A stretch of 64,000 bases of DNA. Source: Pannonibacter sp. SL95. Its GTDB lineage: Bacteria; Pseudomonadota; Alphaproteobacteria; Rhizobiales; Stappiaceae. Both the position numbers and the translations under genes were made by a program. Where the stretch lies: the NCBI RefSeq assembly GCF_026672425.1, contig NZ_JAPPRC010000006.1, forward strand, positions 62,001-126,000. The letters are read 5' to 3'. This document shows positions 19,658 through 27,695 of the stretch, piece by piece (the first letter of the stretch is position 1; every line of letters begins with the position of its first letter). Under the pieces are notes generated by a model that worked only from the letters and a program-made list of their open reading frames with translations, made no database searches and was not told the origin of the DNA.

Positions 19658-20620
19658 TCAGTCACTGAGTCCGTGTTGCGCCATCTTGCGGTACATCGTT
19701 GCCCGGCTGATGCCGAGATCGCGCGCGGCCGCCGAGACGTTGCCCTGGGCGCGGGCCAGCGCCCGGCGCAGAGCTGCCCGTTCTGTTCCGCGGCCTTCGC
19801 CTTCCTGCTCGCCGAGGTAGGGCGCGGCTGACGGCGCGGCTGCGAGCAGCGCATCCGTCAGGTCCAGTGCCTTGCGTGCCTGCCGCGTTGCGCCGACGAT
19901 CACGTCATCCTTGTCGAGGGCGAGCAGGGAAACGCCCGCCGTGCCATGACCTTCGGCCACGACAATACGGCAGCCATGAAACGCCGACCGGAACAGGTCG
20001 CTTTCGACGGCTCTTGCGCTCTCTGCCACGATGAGACCCAGCATCTGCGCGTAAGGCAGTTCCAGATCACGGCGGCAGCTGGAAACATCGAGAACGCCTG
20101 CCATTTGACCGGTCGGATCGAAGATCGGAGCCCCCATGCAGCTCATGGCGATGTTGTCGGTGCGGAAATGCTGGTCCTGGTGAATGACCACCGCGCGGCG
20201 CTCCGCTGCGCAGGTGCCGATGCCATTGGTGCCCTCCATGGCCTCGCTCCAGACGGCACCGGTCGCCAGTCCCCAGCTGTCAAAGTCCCTGGCATCGCCG
20301 GCCGCGCGGCGGGCCTCGAGGATCAGTCCGTCGGTATCGGTAAGGGCCACGGAGCAGCCGCTGCTGCCGAGCGTGGAGTAAAGCCGCTCCAGCGTTGGCA
20401 TGGCGATCCGGATCAGGTCCTGCGATCGTTCACGCGCCTGGCGCAGGGAACCGTCCTCGACACGATGGGCCGACCGGCGGCTGGCAGGGTCAAGTCCGTG
20501 ATAGACCATCGAACGGCGCCAGGATGCCGCTATGCCTGACGTTGCGGCACAGACCTTGCTGTTGACAGCTTCGGCGACGCGGTCGGCATGGCTGCGCCCG
20601 CGTCCAGGAACGCTCAGCAT
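19658..20620 (-). CDS. AcoR-like GAF/Fis regulator lacking the AAA+ domain
   Basis: This 320-residue protein resembles sigma-54 activators of the AcoR type with the middle removed. Residues 10-70 form the AcoR N-terminal segment (SWRRSMVYHGLDPASR). A GAF domain follows (SVALTDTDGLILEARR, TGAVWSEAMEGTNGIGTC, MGAPIFDPTGQMAGVLDVS). The C-terminus is a Fis-type HTH_8 (RALARAQGNVSAAARDLGISRATMYRKM). There is no Walker A, GAFTGA or Walker B motif, so it cannot remodel sigma-54 polymerase. It sits directly upstream of cox in the same direction and probably controls it. The ATG at 20620 follows CTAGGGAGGAGAGACGC. Confidence 0.85.
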   Translation of the reverse strand: MLSVPGRGRSHADRVAEAVNSKVCAATSGIAASWRRSMVYHGLDPASRRSAHRVEDGSLRQARERSQDLIRIAMPTLERLYSTLGSSGCSVALTDTDGLILEARRAAGDARDFDSWGLATGAVWSEAMEGTNGIGTCAAERRAVVIHQDQHFRTDNIAMSCMGAPIFDPTGQMAGVLDVSSCRRDLELPYAQMLGLIVAESARAVESDLFRSAFHGCRIVVAEGHGTAGVSLLALDKDDVIVGATRQARKALDLTDALLAAAPSAAPYLGEQEGEGRGTERAALRRALARAQGNVSAAARDLGISRATMYRKMAQHGLSD

Positions 20621-20843
20621 GCGTCTCTCCTCCCTAGACGGGTCTTTCGCCCGTTTGTTCTCCTCTTGAAGGGATAGGCGATCAAATCCCGGTGCTGTTG
20701 TCAAAAGCTTTCGCATTTATCGCCGGGAAAGCCGCTCACGTGTCCGTGCAAGGCCGGAAATCGGCCCGGATTGATTGACCGGGCGGCGCGCCCGGCCTAA
20801 TGGCTTTCTTCTGGTTTTCTTTCGCAGTTGAAAAGGTCACGCC

Positions 20844-21812
20844 GTGCCCGACACGCCGGTTTCCGCCGCTCCGCAATCTTTGTCCCTTCCGCGCGCCGGC
20901 CTGCCGCCGCTGCAGCGCTGGCCCGTCGTGCTCGAAACGGCCGGCTGGAAGGACTACGCCCTCCTCGACATGGGGCGTGGCCAGAAGCTGGAACGCTATG
21001 GCCGCTTCACCGTCGTGCGCCCGGAGCCGCAGGCGATGGGCACACCACGCCTGAAGCCGGCCGTCTGGGAGCGGGCCGACGCGGTCTTCACCGGCGACGT
21101 GGACGAGGAAGGCCCCGGCCGCTGGAAGTTCGCCGGCAGCGTGCCCGAGACCTGGGAAATGGCGTATGGGCCGGCGCGCTATTTCGGGCGTTTCATGTCC
21201 TTCCGCCATGTCGGCGTGTTCCCCGAGCAGGCTCCGCACTGGGACTGGGTGATGGAGAAGGTGCGTGCGGCAAAGGCCGCCGAGCCGGACCGTCCGGTCA
21301 AGGTGCTCAACCTGTTCGGCTACACCGGCCTTGCCTCGTTGCTTCCGGCCGCCGCCGGGGCGCAGGTGACCCACGTCGATGCCTCCAAGAAGGCCATTGC
21401 CTATGCGCGTGAAAACCAGGACCTCTCGGGCCTGAACGATCTGCCGATCCGCTGGATCCTCGAGGACGCGAGCAAGTTCGTGGCCCGGGAAGTGCGCCGC
21501 GGCAGCACCTATGACGGCATCATTCTCGATCCGCCGAAGTATGGCCGCGGTCCGAAGGGCGAGGTGTGGGACCTGTTCGTGAACCTGCCTGAGATGCTGG
21601 GCATGCTGCGGCAACTCCTGTCGCCCAACGCGCTGTTCATGATCCTGACCGCCTATGCCATCCGCGCCTCGTTCCTGTCCGTGCATGAGCTGATGGCCGA
21701 GACGCTGGCCAAGCAGGGCGGCCTGCTGGAATCGGGCGAACTGGTCATCCGCGAGGAGAACGGCCCGCGCGCGCTCTCCACCTCCCTCTTTTCCCGCTGG
21801 AGCGGCGCATGA
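20844..21812 (+). CDS. Class I SAM-dependent RNA methyltransferase (RlmI-like)
   Basis: A 322-residue methyltransferase of the RlmI/RlmK type, which methylates cytosines in 23S rRNA. The SAM-binding motif is VLNLFGYTGLASL (near 153), motif II is VTHVDASKKAIAYARENQ, and the catalytic/substrate loop is IILDPPKYGRGPKGEVWDL. It lacks the N-terminal PUA domain of RlmI and has an OB-like region instead (KLERYGRFTVVRPEPQA). The start is the GTG at 20844, behind AAAAGGTCAC. It overlaps the next methyltransferase by 4 bp (ATGA), so the two RNA-modification genes form one translationally coupled unit. Confidence 0.87.
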   Translation: MPDTPVSAAPQSLSLPRAGLPPLQRWPVVLETAGWKDYALLDMGRGQKLERYGRFTVVRPEPQAMGTPRLKPAVWERADAVFTGDVDEEGPGRWKFAGSVPETWEMAYGPARYFGRFMSFRHVGVFPEQAPHWDWVMEKVRAAKAAEPDRPVKVLNLFGYTGLASLLPAAAGAQVTHVDASKKAIAYARENQDLSGLNDLPIRWILEDASKFVAREVRRGSTYDGIILDPPKYGRGPKGEVWDLFVNLPEMLGMLRQLLSPNALFMILTAYAIRASFLSVHELMAETLAKQGGLLESGELVIREENGPRALSTSLFSRWSGA

Positions 21813-22645
21813 GCGAAACCTCCCGTCCGCGCGCCGGCGCGGTGAAGCAGATCACCAGCCACTCCAACCCGATCATCAAGGACATCAAGGGTCTGGTGGC
21901 GTTGCGCAAGCACCGGACCCAGACCGGCCTGTTCGTGGCCGAGGGGCTGAAACTGGCCACCGACGCGCTCGCCGCCGGCTGGACGGTGCGCTATCTCGCC
22001 ATCGGTCCGGAAGCGCGCGACAACCCGGTGGCGCAGAAAGCTGCCGCCACGGCCAAGGCACGCGGGGCGCTGATCCTCGAGGTCAACACGCCGATCCTCG
22101 AGGCGATCACGCGCAAGGACAATCCGCAGATGGTGGTGGGTGTCTACGAGCAGCAGATGATGCCGCTCGAGGCCATCGATCCGCGCGCTTCCACGGTCTG
22201 GATCGCCCTCGACCGGGTGCGGGATCCCGGCAACCTCGGCACGATCATCCGGACCGCCGATGCCGTGGGCGCGTCGGGCGTCATCCTGATCGGCGACTGC
22301 ACCGATCCCTTCGCGGTGGAAGCGGTGCGCGCGACCATGGGCTCGCTGTTTCACGTGCCGCTGGTCAAGACCAGCCCGGAGGCCTTCAAGGCCTTCGTTG
22401 GCCGCTGGCCGGGCACGGTGGCGGCGACACATCTGGAAGGCTCGGTCGACTACCGCACCGTCGACTACACCGAGCCGGCGCTGTTGGTGATGGGCAATGA
22501 GCAGCAGGGGCTGTCAGCAGACCTCGCCGCTGCCTGCAAGACCCTGGTGCGCATCCCGCAGGCGGGGCAGGCGGACAGTCTCAATCTCGCTGTCGCCACG
22601 GGAATTGCGCTTTACGAGATCCGCCGCAAGCATCTCGCCCTATAA
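21809..22645 (+). CDS. SpoU/TrmH-family RNA 2'-O-methyltransferase
   Basis: This is a SPOUT-class knotted methyltransferase of 278 residues acting on rRNA or tRNA ribose. An N-terminal RNA-binding substrate domain (ITSHSNPIIKDIKGLVALRKHR, then GLFVAEGLKLATDAL) precedes the SPOUT domain. Its motifs are IALDRVRDPGNLGTIIRTADA (motif 1), LLVMGNEQQGLS (motif 2) and IPQAGQADSLNLAVATGIALYE (motif 3, with the SAM-binding knot). It starts within the stop of the preceding methyltransferase gene. The target nucleotide cannot be fixed from sequence alone. Confidence 0.9.
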   Translation: MSETSRPRAGAVKQITSHSNPIIKDIKGLVALRKHRTQTGLFVAEGLKLATDALAAGWTVRYLAIGPEARDNPVAQKAAATAKARGALILEVNTPILEAITRKDNPQMVVGVYEQQMMPLEAIDPRASTVWIALDRVRDPGNLGTIIRTADAVGASGVILIGDCTDPFAVEAVRATMGSLFHVPLVKTSPEAFKAFVGRWPGTVAATHLEGSVDYRTVDYTEPALLVMGNEQQGLSADLAAACKTLVRIPQAGQADSLNLAVATGIALYEIRRKHLAL

Positions 22646-22684
22646 CGGGGTCAGTGATCAGACTTTCGCAGCAGGAGCCTTGGC

Positions 22685-23551
22685 ATGCGTCTCTTCGTCT
22701 TCGGTGTCGGGTTTTCGTCCCGCGCCTTCATCGAGCGGGTGAAGCACCGGTTCGAGTGGATCGGCGGCACCACGCGGTCGCAGGACAAGGCCGAACGGTT
22801 GAGGGCCATGGGCGTCGAGCCTTTCCTGTTCGACGGCGCGGCGCCGGGTGCCGGCGTTGCCGCCGCACTGGCAAGCGCCACTCATGTGCTGTTGTCGATC
22901 GGACCGGACGAGGCCGGCGATCCGGCGCTGGTGCACCATGGCCGCGACATCGCCGCCGCCCGGCCGGAGTGGATCGGCTATCTCTCGACCGTCGGCGTCT
23001 ATGGCGATTATGACGGGGCCTGGGTCGACGAGGACACGCCCTGCAAGCCGGTTTCCAAGCGCTCGGTGCAGCGCGTCGACGCTGAGAACGCCTGGCTCGC
23101 CTTCGGCCGGGAGGCTGACCTGCCGGTGCAGATCTTCCGCCTGTCTGGCATCTACGGCCCCGGGCGCAACGCCTTCGAGAACCTCAAGAAGGGCACGGCA
23201 AAACGGCTGATCAAGCCGGGGCAGGTGTTCAACCGCATCTATGTCGCCGATATTGCAGGCGCACTGGAGGCCTCCATGGCCCGGCCACGCACGCGCATCT
23301 TCAACGTCACCGACGATGAGCCCTGCCCGCCGCAGGATGTCGTGACCTATGCGGCCGAGCTGATGGGTATTAGCCCGCCACCGGAACAAGACTTCGCCAC
23401 GGCCGAACTGACCCCGATGGCGCGCTCGTTCTACGGCGAGAACAAGCGGGTCGCTAATGTCCGAGTGAAGGAGGAACTGGGCTACAGGTTCCAGTTTCCC
23501 AATTACCGTGTCGCGCTGGAAGCCCTGAAGGCGGCCGGCGAGGCCGACTGA
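22685..23551 (+). CDS. NAD(P)-dependent epimerase/dehydratase-like protein (YeeZ-type)
   Basis: The 288-residue protein has an extended-SDR Rossmann fold. It starts MRLFVFGVGFSSRAFIERV, where a GxGxxS pattern replaces the common GxxGxxG, as in YeeZ-like proteins. The active-site region reads YLSTVGVYGDYDGAWVDEDTPC and later RLSGIYGPGRNAFENLKKG. YGDY holds the tyrosine, but no normal YxxxK follows, so catalysis by the classical mechanism is uncertain. RIYVADIAGAL and FNVTDDEPCPPQDVV complete the family pattern. It lies 39 bp after the SPOUT gene and may share its transcript. Confidence 0.8.
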   Translation: MRLFVFGVGFSSRAFIERVKHRFEWIGGTTRSQDKAERLRAMGVEPFLFDGAAPGAGVAAALASATHVLLSIGPDEAGDPALVHHGRDIAAARPEWIGYLSTVGVYGDYDGAWVDEDTPCKPVSKRSVQRVDAENAWLAFGREADLPVQIFRLSGIYGPGRNAFENLKKGTAKRLIKPGQVFNRIYVADIAGALEASMARPRTRIFNVTDDEPCPPQDVVTYAAELMGISPPPEQDFATAELTPMARSFYGENKRVANVRVKEELGYRFQFPNYRVALEALKAAGEAD

Positions 23552-23564
23552 CCGGCGACGCGGA

Positions 23565-23969
23565 TCAGGTGTATTTTGCGACCTGTTCTGCGTCCTCCGG
23601 TAGCTCGTAGTAGTCACCCTTGTCGGCGCAGAAGATGTGGCGACCGATGCCAAAGCCGGTTGGATCTTCGAAAAGTCCCGGTGACATCGAGATCTGGCTG
23701 GTGCCGTCCATCTTCCAGAACAGGTGACTGCCGCAGGCGCCACAGAAGGCGCGGCGTGCTGTTTCCGAAGACCGGTACCAGACGATCCGATCCTCTCCTT
23801 TGGTCACGGCAAGACTGTCATCGGGGCAGGCAGTCGCGCCCCAGTAATAGCCCGTCCATTGGCGGCACTGCTTGCAATGGCAGGCAACAACCTCGCGCAT
23901 CGGCCCTGTGACGATGAGTTCGACGGCGCCGCAGAGGCAGCGCCCGTGACGGATTGGGGTCGCGGTCAT
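23565..23969 (-). CDS. GFA-family zinc protein (CENP-V/GFA domain)
   Basis: GFA proteins resemble glutathione-dependent formaldehyde-activating enzyme; most members have no proven activity. The 134 residues contain the zinc-ligand cysteines in CLCGAV, ACHCKQCRQW and AFCGACGSHLFW. The ATG at 23969 follows GTCGGGAGGGAAC; an upstream in-frame Met lacks a ribosome-binding site. It is transcribed convergently with the epimerase gene and 53 bp after the peroxiredoxin stop, so it could be co-transcribed with that gene. Confidence 0.85.
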   Translation of the reverse strand: MTATPIRHGRCLCGAVELIVTGPMREVVACHCKQCRQWTGYYWGATACPDDSLAVTKGEDRIVWYRSSETARRAFCGACGSHLFWKMDGTSQISMSPGLFEDPTGFGIGRHIFCADKGDYYELPEDAEQVAKYT

Positions 23970-24022
23970 GTTCCCTCCCGACAAAGGTGCAGCGCCGGAA
24001 GCAGGCTTCCGGCGCTGGCGGA

Positions 24023-24658
24023 TCATTTCGGCTGTGCAACCATGCGCAGGTAAGGTTTCAGCGTCTTCCAGCCATCCGGGAACTTCGCCTTGGCCGCCTC
24101 GTCATTGAGCGAGGGAACGATGATGACGTCGTCGCCCGAGGTCCAGTTGGCCGGCGTCGCGACCTGATGCTTGGCGGTGAGCTGCAGCGAGTCGATAACG
24201 CGCAGCACCTCGTCAAAGTTGCGGCCCGTGGAGGCCGGGTACTCGATCTTCAGCTTGATCTTCTTGTCCGGGCCGATGACGAACAGCGAACGCACGGTGA
24301 AGGTGTCGCTGGCGTTCGGATGGATCATGCCATAGAGGCTCGCAACCGTGCGGGCGGGGTCGGCAATCAGCGGGAAGTTGAGGGCAACACCCTGGGTATC
24401 CTTGATGTCGCCGATCCAGGCATGGTGATCCTCGATCGGATCCACCGACACGCCAAACACCTTGACGTCGCGCTTGTCGAACTCGTCCTTCAGCTTGGCG
24501 GTCATGCCAAGCTCGGTTGTGCAGACCGGCGTGAAATCCTTCGGATGGGAAAACAGCACGGCCCAATGGCCGTCGATAGCCTCGTGGAAGCGCAGCGGAC
24601 CAGAGGTGGTGTCGACTTCGAAATCGGGGGCGAGATCGCCGAGAAGCAAGGCGGACAT
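24023..24658 (-). CDS. 1-Cys peroxiredoxin (Prx6/AhpC-TSA family)
   Basis: This thiol peroxidase (211 residues) reduces hydrogen peroxide and organic peroxides. The peroxidatic Cys46 lies in SHPKDFTPVCTTELG. The Prx6 C-terminal domain follows (FTVRSLFVIGPDKKIKLKIEYPASTGRNFDEVLRV) and the length is typical. There is no resolving cysteine in the usual position, consistent with the 1-Cys type. The start MSALLLGDLAPDFEV at 24658 aligns with the family; an upstream extension does not. It is divergent from the cold-shock-like gene across a 355-bp gap. Confidence 0.9.
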   Translation of the reverse strand: MSALLLGDLAPDFEVDTTSGPLRFHEAIDGHWAVLFSHPKDFTPVCTTELGMTAKLKDEFDKRDVKVFGVSVDPIEDHHAWIGDIKDTQGVALNFPLIADPARTVASLYGMIHPNASDTFTVRSLFVIGPDKKIKLKIEYPASTGRNFDEVLRVIDSLQLTAKHQVATPANWTSGDDVIIVPSLNDEAAKAKFPDGWKTLKPYLRMVAQPK

Positions 24659-25013
24659 GTGACTTCCTTTTTGACAGGCAGAGGACCGGGCCAGGGCCCG
24701 GACATGCAATCAAGAACCAACCCCTGTTACCTATCACAGGGTGAATGCGCTGACGCCCCTTGAAATTGCCGCAGTCATGTACCACCTTAGCGTGGCGAGT
24801 GAGTGATGCGTCCCGTTCTGGATGCGCCTCGTGGCAATCTGCAAGCGGATTAACCGCTGATTAACCAGAAGTCCGCAAACTCGCGTAAGGTTGCCACAAG
24901 CCAAAGCTGGCTAGATGCGGCGACGTTTCAATCAAAACTGTCATCAAGACGTTTCAAAGTCCGGCTATACAGTCGGTGTATAAGACGTAGTGAGTATTAA
25001 CGGAAGTAAGTCC
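24659..25013. other. Divergent intergenic region between peroxiredoxin and cold-shock-like genes
   Basis: These 355 bp contain a perfect CtrA-type box at 24850-24864 and a TATAAG (24979-24984) that could be a -10 for the cold-shock-like gene, without a good -35. The long leader before the cold-shock-like ATG is typical of csp mRNAs. No gene was found. Confidence 0.5.
24850..24864. promoter_or_regulatory. CtrA-type box TTAA-N7-TTAA
   Basis: TTAA-CCGCTGA-TTAA, followed by CC, matches the CtrA full site exactly in spacing and half-sites. It lies 150 bp before the cold-shock-like gene and 191 bp before the peroxiredoxin gene, so either could be the target. Confidence 0.5.
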
Positions 25014-25214
25014 ATGGATCATGGAAACGTAAAATGGTTCGACATGCACCGCGGTGTCGGTGCAATCGAACCGCATGAAGGCGATGATGTGCTGGTCGAG
25101 ATCGACAGCCTCCGCCGCTCTGGCATCGAAACGCTGAAGGAGGGCCAGCTTGTGGCCTTCGACATGGCGTATCGTGCAGGGCGCGGTCTTGCCGAACACG
25201 TCAAGGTTCTCTGA
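25014..25214 (+). CDS. Divergent cold-shock-domain protein
   Basis: This 66-residue single cold-shock domain starts MDHGNVKWFD, with the right length and the conserved GNVKWF and TLKEGQLVAFD segments. The two RNA-binding motifs are degenerate: RNP1, normally KGFGFI, reads RGVGAI (residues 13-18), and RNP2, normally VFVHI, reads VLVEI (26-30). The stacked aromatic residues that hold single-stranded RNA are therefore gone. It may bind nucleic acid weakly, bind protein, or be decaying. The ATG at 25014 follows CGGAAGTAAGTCC. A rho-independent terminator follows. Confidence 0.8.
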   Translation: MDHGNVKWFDMHRGVGAIEPHEGDDVLVEIDSLRRSGIETLKEGQLVAFDMAYRAGRGLAEHVKVL

Positions 25215-25257
25215 GCCTTTTGACAAGGGCGCGCCCGACCGGCTGCGCCAAACGACG

Positions 25258-25285
25258 AAGGGCGGATTTCTCCGCCCTTTTTTGT
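25258..25285 (+). terminator. Rho-independent terminator after the cold-shock-like gene
   Basis: AAGGGCGGA (25258-25266) pairs with TCCGCCCTT (25271-25279) across a TTTC loop, followed by TTTT. It lies about 45 bp after the stop and also faces the end of the convergent chemoreceptor gene. Confidence 0.9.
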
Positions 25286-25308
25286 TGCCGTCAGTTTGCC
25301 GGGTACCG

Positions 25309-26634
25309 TCAGGCGGCGTCCTGTTCCTCCAGTGGCCCACGCTTCAATGTCTGGACAAAGCGGGCGACGACACTGGTCAGCTCACTCGCGGTCTCGGCAA
25401 CATTTCCTGCCGAATGAAGCACGATACCGGCTGAATCCTGCGTGCTTCCAACTGCACTGCTGACGCCGACGACATTGTCGCTGACTTCGCTGGTTCGCCG
25501 CGCCGTCGCTTCGACGGTCGATGCGATCTCAGCGGTGGCCCGGCTCTGTTCACCGGAGGCCGAGGCGATGATCGATGTAATTCCCTCAATCTCGGCGATG
25601 GTGGTGGAAACCGCGTCGAAGGCAATCACAGTCTCACGGCTCGCACTTTCCACTTCAGCAAGCGAGTCGGTGATTTCCTTGGTCGCCTTGGCGGTCTGAC
25701 CAGCCAGCTGTTTTACCTCGTTGGCGACCACGGCAAAGCCGCGTCCCATCTCGCCCGCGCGGGCGGCTTCGATCGTTGCGTTGAGAGCCAGCAGATTGGT
25801 CTGGTCGGCAATATCGGAAATGAGCGCGATGATCGCCGAAATGGCCTCGGTGGAGGCGGACAGTCCCTTGGCCTTGGCCTGGCCCTGTTCCACCTGCTGG
25901 ACGGCCTGGCGCGCGATGGTCGCCGAGCGGTTGATCTGGGCACCGATTTCGCGGGCCGAGTGGGACAACCGTTCTGTCGCCTGCGATGCGACCAGGACAT
26001 GCTTGGAGGCGTCGCCGGTTGCTGTCGCCACCGTGGTCATGCGCTCGCTGTTGGACTGAGCCACGTCGTTGAGATCGCGGGCGGTTTCGGTCATCTCGCT
26101 GGCTGCGGCTTCCAGCTTGTGCGCAATCTCGCTGACCTCAGCCTCGAAGGCGCTGGTCGAATGATGGAATGCACCGACGCGCCCCTGAATGGTCTCGGTC
26201 GCGTCGTTCATGATGGAAGCGTTGCGAAGAAACGCGCCAGCCAATCCGCCAGGCTGGATCCGGCGATAGTAGCGGTTCTGGTGGATCGCCGACATCGAGG
26301 CCGCGGCTTCGCGCATGAATGCGTCGGTGCGGTCAATCAGATGGTTGAGGGCCAGCAGAAGATCGCCCAGCTCGCCCTTCGCCGACAGGTCATTGGCCCG
26401 GACCTCGAAATCGCCCCACCCAACGCGCGAACAAACATCTGCCGCATGGGCGATCGTGGCCCGGCTGCGGACAAGAAAGGCCACACACCCCGCCAGAAGC
26501 ACCGCGCCGATGGCCGCTGCCACGAGGGACGCAGTGGTCATGCCCCACAGTCCGGCTGCGATGGCGACAATGTTGGCGATGAGCGCGAGCGCGGCGGCAA
26601 CGATCGCCTTAGAGAGTGTGGATGAATTCATCAT
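25309..26634 (-). CDS. Methyl-accepting chemotaxis protein without periplasmic sensor
   Basis: This 441-residue receptor has a hydrophobic N-terminal hairpin (two spans within residues 8-56) with almost nothing between them, so no periplasmic ligand domain. A HAMP-like linker and MCP signalling domain follow, with the tip [19 protein letters not shown] near residue 275. Its start overlaps the upstream PAS gene by 26 bp. That arrangement matches split aerotaxis systems in which a PAS protein senses redox and passes the state to a membrane MCP. The start at 26634 lies inside the PAS gene and is the first good Met. Confidence 0.88.
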   Translation of the reverse strand: MMNSSTLSKAIVAAALALIANIVAIAAGLWGMTTASLVAAAIGAVLLAGCVAFLVRSRATIAHAADVCSRVGWGDFEVRANDLSAKGELGDLLLALNHLIDRTDAFMREAAASMSAIHQNRYYRRIQPGGLAGAFLRNASIMNDATETIQGRVGAFHHSTSAFEAEVSEIAHKLEAAASEMTETARDLNDVAQSNSERMTTVATATGDASKHVLVASQATERLSHSAREIGAQINRSATIARQAVQQVEQGQAKAKGLSASTEAISAIIALISDIADQTNLLALNATIEAARAGEMGRGFAVVANEVKQLAGQTAKATKEITDSLAEVESASRETVIAFDAVSTTIAEIEGITSIIASASGEQSRATAEIASTVEATARRTSEVSDNVVGVSSAVGSTQDSAGIVLHSAGNVAETASELTSVVARFVQTLKRGPLEEQDAA

Positions 26635-27136
26635 AGCTCGTGCCCTTGTCCTTCAGAAGTCCCGCGAGGACGGCGTGACCGGCCTGCATTCCCACCTTGC
26701 GATCGGCTGCCTGTCGCTCGGTGGACAGCAGCTTGGCGTAGAGGGGTGTAATCGTTTCGCGGACAATGGCCGCGTTCGGGACCCGGCGGTTGGAATGGTA
26801 TCCGATCATGCGTCCGGCCGCGTCATAGGAGGGCGTCACATGCGCCAGCACCCAATAGTGATCCCCGTTGGCGCAGATGTTCTTCACATAGGCAAAGATC
26901 TCTCCGCCAGCTTCGATCGTGTCCCAAAGGAGCTTGAACACGCATCGCGGCATATCCGGATGGCGGATGAGGCTGTGCGGGGCGCCGTCAAGTTCTGCCC
27001 CGGAAAAGCCGGAGATGTCCCGAAAGACCCGGTTGGTATAGGTAATGCGCCCCTTCAGATCGGTCTTTGAGACGATCAGGTCGTTTTCGTTGAAGAACCT
27101 CTCCACGCCGGTCGGCTGGATTGCCTGTCTTGCCAT
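26609..27136 (-). CDS. PAS-domain protein (Aer-like sensor)
   Basis: This 175-residue cytoplasmic protein consists of one PAS domain of the Aer type and a short tail. The PAS core reads [45 protein letters not shown] and [25 protein letters not shown]. The RHPDMP motif is characteristic of FAD-binding Aer PAS domains, so redox or oxygen sensing is likely. The C-terminal tail ends inside the overlapping MCP gene. The ATG at 27136 gives a start that matches Aer ([15 protein letters not shown]). It probably acts with the MCP encoded next. Confidence 0.86.
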   Translation of the reverse strand: MARQAIQPTGVERFFNENDLIVSKTDLKGRITYTNRVFRDISGFSGAELDGAPHSLIRHPDMPRCVFKLLWDTIEAGGEIFAYVKNICANGDHYWVLAHVTPSYDAAGRMIGYHSNRRVPNAAIVRETITPLYAKLLSTERQAADRKVGMQAGHAVLAGLLKDKGTSYDEFIHTL

Positions 27137-27695
27137 GTGATCCCGTCCTGGTTTCAGGCGTGCGGGAAAGCCCCTCCGGCTCCCCCCAGTCCGCTCGCGA
27201 CTGATCGAACTGTTGCACGTTATAAGGGAAGTCATATGCAGATGCCGTTAATCAGACATGAAGCCGGCGTATAAATTTGTTCCGGACTGCGAAAAAACGC
27301 TGAGGATACAAGTTACGGCATGAAACCTGATAAGGCATGTATTCGGCCGAAAAGTATATCTTGTAAATAATGCGATATGTAAACTCACATAGCGGAACTG
27401 CGAAATCAAATTGGGCGCCGCCAAGTGTTGTGGTTGGGTGGGCGAAGTATATAATTCAACTTTAGAAAATGCGAATTTCCGACGTCGGCTTGATGCTATG
27501 ATGGTACGCTCCAGCTTCAAGCTTGAGCAGGATCATCGTGACGCACCGGTCTGCACAAACGAAAAACCCCTGCGTGACATCCCGAGAGGAAGGTCAACGC
27601 AGGGGTTTGTATTCTGCTGCCGAGTTCAGCCTGACTGGTGTCAGGAGACTGGTGTCCGAAGGCTGGCGCGATGAGGCCATCTATGGCCGCAGCGC
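27137..27695. other. AT-rich intergenic region between the PAS gene and lepA
   Basis: This 559-bp region is markedly AT-rich from about 27240 to 27530. It contains the lepA terminator and, on the minus strand, TATAAC (27219-27224), a possible -10 for the PAS-MCP pair with no good -35. No protein-coding or structured RNA gene was recognised. Small ORFs across it have no recognisable start context. Confidence 0.55.
27562..27608 (-). terminator. lepA terminator
   Basis: AAACCCCTGCGT (27564-27575) pairs perfectly with ACGCAGGGGTTT (27597-27608) around a 21-base loop. On the minus strand the stem ends in a TTTTT run, as expected for termination of lepA about 90 bp after its stop. Confidence 0.8.
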
